From Cryptomeria japonica (taxonomy: Eukaryota > Streptophyta > Pinopsida > Cupressales > Cupressaceae), in NCBI RefSeq assembly GCF_030272615.1, contig NC_081408.1, positions 619,004,476 through 619,068,475 of the forward strand: DNA of 64,000 bases, written 5' to 3'. Below, in pieces: positions 57,497 to 64,000 of the stretch; positions within the stretch are counted from its first letter, which is position 1, and every line of letters begins with the position of its first letter. The position numbers were made by a program, and so were the translations under genes. Under the pieces are notes generated by a model that ran no database searches, was not told the DNA's origin, and worked only from the letters and a program-made list of their open reading frames with translations.

Positions 57497-60400
57497 ATGG
57501 CATCCACCTTTGCAATTGAATATGTAGCAAACCCTACTATTGTAGAAATTATAAAAAGACCTAGGCCTGTATTTCAACTAGTTCCTGAAGTAGCAAAGAA
57601 AGATGATGCTATAGGTGCTTTTTCTCAAATTCCTAAGGGAGTTGTTTATGCTGAAGACCCAAGAATTTACATTCACTGTAACATTGAGGAACTAGGAGAT
57701 GAAGAGATTAAGACAATGTTTAAAACTATGATATGTGATGAATCCAGCAATATAAAAGATGAACACAAGACCATCGAAACCCTAGGATTCACAGAGATCC
57801 TTAGCATTCCTGAATTTCCCAAGGATGTTATTAGGATAGTCTTAAGCAGGGTGCATGGAGAATTTTTCTGGTTAGATGCAATCCACAAAATTACCAAAGA
57901 AGTTGTCAAAGCAATGATAGGGTTACCCTCAACCGGTAAGAGACCAAACAAAACCAAGAAGGTCTCAAATGACCTAGTTACTAGCTTAACTGGTGCCACA
58001 TTTGATAAAAGGTCCTTAAGAGTAAATGATGTAACCAACATCAATGTAAGGTTTGTTAGCATGATATTAGGGTATAAGGCAACTCATGCAAACTGACTCA
58101 ACTTAGTTTCAAGCTTGTGCATCAAAAGTGCTTATGACATGATCACTGATAATGCAAAAATTGATGTATGTGAGTAGTTGAAGGATGAACTAATTGACAA
58201 CCTTGGAAAGATCAAGAAGGATAAGAAAGGAACTTTTAGGTTTGGAAATCTATTAGTATGCCTAATGCTACATATAACCAAACAAGTTCTCGGTATAGGC
58301 TACAAAGAACTTGGATATGATATACTGGTAGGTAAACAACTGATAGAACTATTCAATAATATGGGAGAAGATAACTAACAGAATATAAATGACTTTTTTC
58401 AAGAACTTAAGGTCAAAGTGAAGAAGAGAATTAGACTATCACAAAAGATGGTTGACAAATACAAGAAGGAAATTTGTTTTGTGATTAAGAAGGATGAGAT
58501 ATGGATGGAAGCAGTCATCCCTAAGACTGTTTGGGTAATAGAAATGGGTTATGAGATAGATGATCTGATCATTGAAACATATGCTAAAGCACTTCTGGAA
58601 GCACCCAGGGAACCAAAAGAAGAAGTCTTTGGTAATGCTGAGACCATAGAGAGTCAAATACAATCCTAGAAGAAAGTGAAAAAGGTAGAAGCAGCTGTAA
58701 GAAGAGGTTGTAGAAAAGCTAAGGAAATTAAAGAAGATGTACTTAAGAAAAATGACATCACTGAGGCTGAGTTAGAAACACCTGTACCTAAAACTCACCT
58801 ATCATCGGTAGGCATATCTTCAGAGAATGACATGCCTGCAACTTTCAAGAGAGTTGTAAGGAAAAGAGACCCCTCACCGGCAACCACACCCTCACCTAGG
58901 AAGAAAAAACAGAAACAACATGCAGTGAGATCTCCGGTAAAGAAGGCTACACCAAAGAAGAAGAAATTGACACCCAAAAAGAAGAAGAGGACAAACAAGG
59001 ACTTGGCCCCTCTTGATATATTGTTGAATGAAATTACAAAGGAAGGAAAATTGAAGAATATAGAGAAAATATATGACACTTTAACAACTGATAAAAAAGA
59101 ACAAGTTGAAAACAAGTGTTATATTGCATATGGATATGTATAAGAAATTTTTGATGGAAGTAGCAAATGAAATTCCAGTTGAACTATTTAAAAGGATAGA
59201 AGCAAGGAGACTAGTAGTAGTATAACTTGACTAGAAAATCAAGATAGAAAAACTACTTGTTGTATACCCAGTGAACTCACCCAAGGAAATTGATGATCTA
59301 ATTGTTGAAGCCAACTGGTTAGTCTTTTCTACTACACACCAACACATTGCATTAATGGTTGGAAGAGTAGAAGAGGTGAATAAAGAGACAAAAAATGCAT
59401 GGGACATATTCCTAGTGGAAAAAGAAAAACAGGAAGAATACATGAGCCACAGACCAATAAAGGTATATTAGAAGGTAAAAGACAATGGTAAAGGTATAGT
59501 TGGTGGACCACCTTGTATCAAAGTCAAAGAAAACTTACCCCCACCTCCTTTGATTACTCCACTGGTAACAACAACAACAAACACATAAGATCAACTGGTA
59601 GTTGAAAGTATGGATGTAGAGAATGTCAATCCTAATCCTGAAGTATTATATACAGTAAATGTTGATACACAAAAGATCAACATTGTGGTAGATCAAGATA
59701 CAACTGGTAAGACTGAAATGGCTAATGAGCCACCGGTAGCTGAGCAGACAGATAACACTCAAAAGAAACCGACAGATGAAAACATAGGGAAACAGGTAGA
59801 AACTCAGACTGAGGCAGAGCAACAAATAGAGCAACCAACAAAGCAACAAACTGAGCAACAGGCTTCGGAACAAAAATAGGAACAAGACCAAAAGGAAATA
59901 GTGCCACTGGCAACTAGAGAAGTAGAAAAACAATTGCTTAAAGAAATGCAAACACAAACAGACCTACCAGAGGTCAATGCAAGCTTGGTTACTTCCACCA
60001 CCAGTGGTATTCAAAATGTAGGTTCATCATCAGCAGGTTTTAAAGCAACAAATGTGACTGAAGTACTCTTAGATTCAACTAAGAGGATAATAGATTGTAG
60101 TTCTCAAGCCTATAAGCCTATAGATGATACAATCCCAATTTTGAAGAGATTAGCTCCTAACTGTAACATAAACAATAAAGATTCATTGAGTGAAATTGAA
60201 ATTTTGTCTAAACATATCAATCAAAACATAGTGACAAATGAGGAAGAGGCATTGAAGGATAAAGTAGAAATTGAAAAGCAAAAATTATTTGATGAGCAAA
60301 TAAAGAAGTGTACCAGAGTTTTTGACACACTTCTACCGGAACTGTGTAATTTATTGAAAGAATACAAAAATCTGTACAAAGATACTCGCAAGACAAAATT

Positions 60401-60809
60401 TTTGACAATAGACATAGATAAGAAGATAAACAAGATACAGGATGAGATAAATAAACTTGTAGATAATTTTGTTAACTCACCTAATACTCTATCAGTTTTT
60501 GAGCAGTAGATAACAAATTTTGAGGATGAGATATTAAAGTTGGGAAGAGAAAAGGAGAGAATAGTGGATAAGGCAAAAAGCTTAAGGCTAAGACTGAGTC
60601 CAAGATTGGACTATCTTGTATTCATGTGGAAGGAGATATTTGAGGCACTTGTACAGGGATAGAGGACACTGGAAGAACACTTGCAGCAACTCACCGGTAC
60701 AGTCCAGAGGACAGAGATAACTATCAGAGATAATAAAAAGTTTATGGAAAGCATAAACTTAATTTTGGTAGAGTTATTTCAAATTGTAACTACTCAGTTA
60801 CAAGGTTGA
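57497..60809 (+). pseudogene. Element E ORF2, long protein of unknown function
   Basis: About 1,100 codons run from the ATG at 57497 to TGA at 60807-60809. Stops include 58094, 58175, 58376, 58667, 59469, 59877 and 60507, and one frameshift lies between about 59100 and 59150. Residues 1-200 are open, with VIRIVLSRVHGEFFW, KAMIGLPSTGKRP and VSMILGYKA. Next come EICFVIKKDEIWMEAV and MGYEID (58450-58570), basic linkers near 58850-59000 with PKKKKLTPKKKK, then MVGRVEEVNKET, a glutamine-rich stretch (59730-59880) and a helical C-terminus. It is homologous to NA-1 ORF2. I assign no function. Confidence 0.78.
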
Positions 60810-60999
60810 AACTACAAACTCTACTGACATCTTGACAACCTTTATCATTGATGCCAAAGGGGGAGTAGAGGTATGAGAAAATTCAAAACACTACAGGAAT
60901 CATATGCTCAGGGGGAGCACACATTTTTGGTAACATTTTTTGGAAAACACTTTTTTGAAATTTCTCATGAGTGTTGCCATCAATACCAAAGGGGGAGAT
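60810..60999 (+). promoter_or_regulatory. Element E 3' untranslated region and polypurine tract
   Basis: AAAGGGGGAGAT at 60988-60999 precedes the 3' LTR. An earlier GCCAAAGGGGGAGTAGAGG word lies near 60854-60872. Confidence 0.88.
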
Positions 61000-61793
61000 T
61001 GTTGGCATATGGACACTCCAATGAGACATTGAAGGTGATTGAAGGTTTTTTCATTGATGGCAACCTTACAATCCTATGGCACTGGCAAGGCACTTCACCG
61101 ACATCAACAGAACACACTCTACACCGGCACTTAGAACATCAGCACCGGCACAGAGAAAGGAAGTATACCGGCACAGAGGCCGACATGATTTTTGATATAT
61201 TATATTTTGTTTATTATTTGAATTTTTTTTTAAGTCGACTTAATATCATTGTAAAATGACTTATATATATAAGAAGTCATTGTAGGACATTTGGTAAGAT
61301 GTAGAAAGATAATGAAGCGAAATTAGGCAGACCTATTATGCGAAATATAGGTTAAGGGGTATATGTAAAGAATAGAGTAGAAACTGGTATTGAATCTGGC
61401 ATTGAAGATGCTATTGTAAAGTAGTACAAGTTATTGGATTTGTATAATCCACATTGTAATTCAGTGAGACTTCCCATTGAGCAGTGAGCTATAGGCAAGT
61501 GGCCTTCCTACATGTGCAGGCCCCTACTATAAGTAATATTCTCTTATTGGCCAGTAAGATAATATTGTGGGTCACAAATCCCACCGAGGTTTTTCCCACA
61601 CCGAGTTTCCTCATTAAATCATTGTGTTATGGTGTGCTTTTCATGTGGATGTTCTTAATTCTATTTATTGCATTATTTCTTGCATACCAGTACACTGTTA
61701 TAATATGTTATGCATGTTTTAAGAAAAGAAAATCCATTAATCGGTTAGATACTGATTCACCCCCCCCTCTTAGTATCTATGGGAATCCTAACA
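61000..61793 (+). repeat. Element E 3' LTR
   Basis: 794 bp, uninterrupted. It shows the undisturbed target site of D: the sequence TATAAGTAATATTC near 61530 is continuous here. Confidence 0.95.
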
Positions 61794-61798
61794 TACAA

Positions 61799-62218
61799 AC
61801 CATCTACTGATCATAGCATGATATTAATTTCGCATACAAAATGACCTACATACATATCTTTCGCATCACCTTATTTTACTACCTTGTCATATATCAAAAT
61901 GACGTAACAAACTGACTTATATACCCTTTACAAACAATATGCCTTATGTCGGCTTACCATACAAAAGTTATTCAATGTCGGCCCTATACAATAATTGCAA
62001 AATGATTTTACAAATAAAACCTTTTGGATCCAGACTGATGTTGGCTTCACTGAATTGCTGGATGTCGGTGCTGGTTCTGGTAATGACCCTAAATATTCCA
62101 ATGCAAGTATCTGTCGGTGTATGCATCCAAATGTCGGTATCTGCCGGTATATGCATTCAACATAATATTGTTGCCATCAATGACAACATATGAATCTAAT
62201 GAGTGTCAATTTCCAACA
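61799..62218 (-). repeat. Element F 5' LTR, outer part
   Basis: This continues the match to 45388-46300 from ACCATCTACTGATCATAGC and ends TTCCAACA. Confidence 0.94.
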
Positions 62219-62223
62219 TAAAC

Positions 62224-63021
62224 CTGCCCATCGAACACACTTGTGTTGTTGGTTCATGTCCACGATGAACATAATCAAATTTAGCCTATCTTTCAACCTT
62301 GCATTGCATGCATCTAAGGATTTTTGCACCAACTAAAAAAAATGCTACCATGTGAAAATGACTCCAAGTCTTCAAAAAATGAGATAGGTCATTGTAGACG
62401 GGCCTCACATGACCCTATAGGATCAAATAGATCAATCAAATGCATCCTGGATTGTGAAAAATAGTCTATCAAAGTTTGAATTTTCTTTTGGACTAAGGGC
62501 ACTTGAGAGATCGTGTCAGTGGTGTATGGCTCTAGATGTTGTAGCAAGATGGGAGACACAACAAGAGCATGCTTACCGTAAACCTTCCCACCCAAACGTG
62601 CTCATGCTGTTGGTTCATGCCCATGATGAATGGAATAAAATTTAGCCTATCTTGCAACCTTGCATTGCATGCATCTGACGATTTTGGACCAACTGAAAAA
62701 ATGCTACCATGTGAAATTGGCTCCAAGTCTTCAAAAACCGAGATAGGTCATTGTAGATGGGCCTCACTATGACCCTATAGGTTCAAATAGATCAATCGTA
62801 TGCATCTTGGATTGCGAGAAACAATCCATCAATGTTTGACAATTTTTTGGACTTAGGGCACTTGAGAGATCCCACCGGTAGGGTATGGCTTTGGATGTTC
62901 GAGTGAGCTAGGAGGCACAACAGGAGCATGCCTACCATAAAATTGTCCACCTGGATGCGCTCATGCTGCTGGTTCATGCCCATGATGAATGGAATTAAAT
63001 TTAGCCTATCTTGCAACCTTG
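62224..63021. repeat. About 360-bp tandem repeat, main part
   Basis: GGTTCATG-(T/C)CC words start at 62251, 62612 and 62971, so the period is 361 and 359 bp. The first unit is completed on the left by 45328-45387. Units differ by scattered substitutions. The third ends at about 63021. No long frame is conserved between units. Confidence 0.9.
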
Positions 63022-63327
63022 ACAACAATTGAGCAACTTTGACATCTTTTATCCAAATGATCCCAAACTTTCACAAATGACTCAAAATGATCATTAATGG
63101 TCCCAAATGACCTTATTTAGATGAAACAACACAAAACAAGACAAAAAAACAAATTTGACCATTGCGAGCATGACGATGCTCCCACACCACTCACATTGAT
63201 AGATATAAAGGAAAGGAATAAAAAACATCCAGTGATAATTACTATGGATCAAATGTGATCATTACCATTGAATTTCATTATGATTGAGGAAAGGAGTTTT
63301 GTAGGGTTAATTCAATATTTTAGAAAG
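63022..63327. other. Unassigned low-complexity flank
   Basis: AAATGA- and GACC-rich sequence with no gene. It resembles in style the LTR of element B but does not align clearly. Confidence 0.35.
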
Positions 63328-64000
63328 TGGTGCAGGAGCACCTACTCACCTAGATGCCTCATGAAGGATTTTTACATTTTTTTTTAGTTTATAATGTTTT
63401 TTATAGGATATTTAAGGTCCCAAGGACCATTTTGAGTGAATTCAAATCATTTTGTAAGGCTATTAAAGCCATTATGGTCTTGTTGACCTATAAGGTCCTG
63501 ATAAGGTCAAAGTTGGTCAAAGCATATAGAAGTGGCCAATATGGATTGAGATGATGTAATAAGGTCATTTAAGAATGTCTAGAGGGTAATTAGATGATTT
63601 GGAGTCAATAGGACAAGTTTCAGATTCATGTTGTCAAGTTTGGCAAAAAGTTGCAAAGTTGTCACAATGCAAAATTGTAAAATTTTCAAAAAAAGATGTA
63701 ACCAATGGGCAAATCAGTTTAAAGGTGGTTGGAGTCAGTTTGAAGGTTATTTTTGGTGTATTTATCATATAAATGTGTAGTTTAATTCTAACGGATGTTG
63801 CTTGGGTGATGTAAGAGTGCACAAATAATGAAAAGTGAACTTTTACCTTCAATATTCCTTGTTTCCCATGTGTAATAGTCTGATCTGCTACAAATTTCTC
63901 TATGAAGATGTGTCTCTTGGAATTTTAAACCTTTTTATAATGAAATAGGAGTTAATCCACTAAAATTTTTCTTTTTTTTCATTTGATTTCCTTATGTTTT
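63328..64000 (+). repeat. Partial LTR related to element B
   Basis: It begins TGGTGCAGGAGCACC on the plus strand, followed by GATGCCTCATGAAGG. Element B in its own orientation begins TGGTGCAGAAGCACC and then AGGCCTCCATGAGG. The match fades after about 50 bases and the window ends, so the extent is unknown. Confidence 0.5.

Larger units (their letters stand above)
48517..61793 (+). mobile_element. Element E: NA-1-type non-autonomous element, split by D
   Basis: LTRs are 794 bp each: the 5' LTR is 48517-49051 plus 55720-55978, the 3' LTR is 61000-61793. The target duplication TACAA (48512-48516 and 61794-61798) is perfect. The interior (5 kb) encodes the Gag-like protein and ORF2 and nothing like RT or integrase. 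Comparing the first 260 bases of the two LTRs by eye shows roughly 5% difference. It lies in the 5' LTR of element F. Confidence 0.94.
45388..62218 (-). mobile_element. Element F: short internal-deletion relative of NA-1 and E, split by E
   Basis: The left LTR is 913 bp (45388-46300). The right, 5', LTR is split into 48031-48516 and 61799-62218. The target duplication TAAAC (45383-45387 and 62219-62223) is perfect. The 1.7-kb interior keeps the leader, the first dozen codons of the Gag-like protein and the C-terminal part of ORF2, so it has lost the middle. The primer site and polypurine tract match those of NA-1, E and Copia-2. Confidence 0.93.

Noticed and set aside
1-64000. tRNA, rRNA or snRNA genes
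   Set aside because: I scanned for cloverleaf-like tRNA boxes and conserved rRNA words and saw none. The only tRNA-like matches are primer binding sites of the retroelements.
1-64000. Endogenous pararetrovirus or other virus sequence
   Set aside because: All RT and integrase segments have copia or Gypsy domain order. No movement-protein or coat-protein motif is visible.

Overview
This window looks like repeat-rich intergenic DNA from a large plant nuclear genome, most likely a gymnosperm (conifer type). Almost everything recognisable is an LTR retrotransposon or its debris. The elements are nested inside one another, and reading frames carry many transition-type stops. No intact host gene is visible. 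The gymnosperm call is inference from style (old nested Copia and Gypsy elements, long non-autonomous elements, little coding sequence); the plant call is firm from the retroelement proteins and the tRNA-iMet primer sites.

Left part (1-25132). Copia-1 lies on the minus strand at 1-5168, with its outer LTR cut by the window edge and a GC-rich insert inside its pol region. An AT-rich stretch and a 725-bp tandem duplication rich in CT repeats follow (5826-6950). NA-1 (7632-15240, minus, perfect 5-bp TSD GGGTG) has LTRs but no reverse transcriptase. A palindromic minisatellite with higher-order structure (15632-16757) abuts Copia-2 (16758-23073, plus), whose 3' LTR is broken where a Gypsy gag remnant begins (23074-25132).

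Middle part (25133-43916). A transposase-like pseudogene reads from 25133 to 26780 and resumes at 42738. Between the halves sits Gypsy-type element B (26781-42732, minus), and inside B's 5' LTR sits element C (30880-41272, minus). Target duplications mark both insertions. Removing them conceptually rejoins the gene in frame, and a 122-bp intron near its 3' end also keeps the frame.

Right part (43917-64000). A tandem repeat of about 360 bp is split by element F (45388-62218, minus, TSD TAAAC). F's 5' LTR is split by element E (48517-61793, plus, TSD TACAA), and E's 5' LTR is split by Gypsy element D (49052-55714, minus, TSD TAAGT). D's 5' LTR is a chimera with an inverted segment. The window ends in what looks like another LTR of the B type.

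How they fit together: NA-1, E and F are one superfamily of non-autonomous elements. They encode a coiled-coil, CCHC-knuckle Gag-like protein and a second long protein (ORF2, about 1,100 codons) that I do not recognise. Their primer site, leader, polypurine tract and LTR landmarks match those of the coding-complete but broken Copia-2, so they were probably mobilised by Copia-2-like relatives. C appears to stand in a similar relation to D-like Gypsy elements. This ORF2-bearing family and the split transposase-like gene are the most interesting content.
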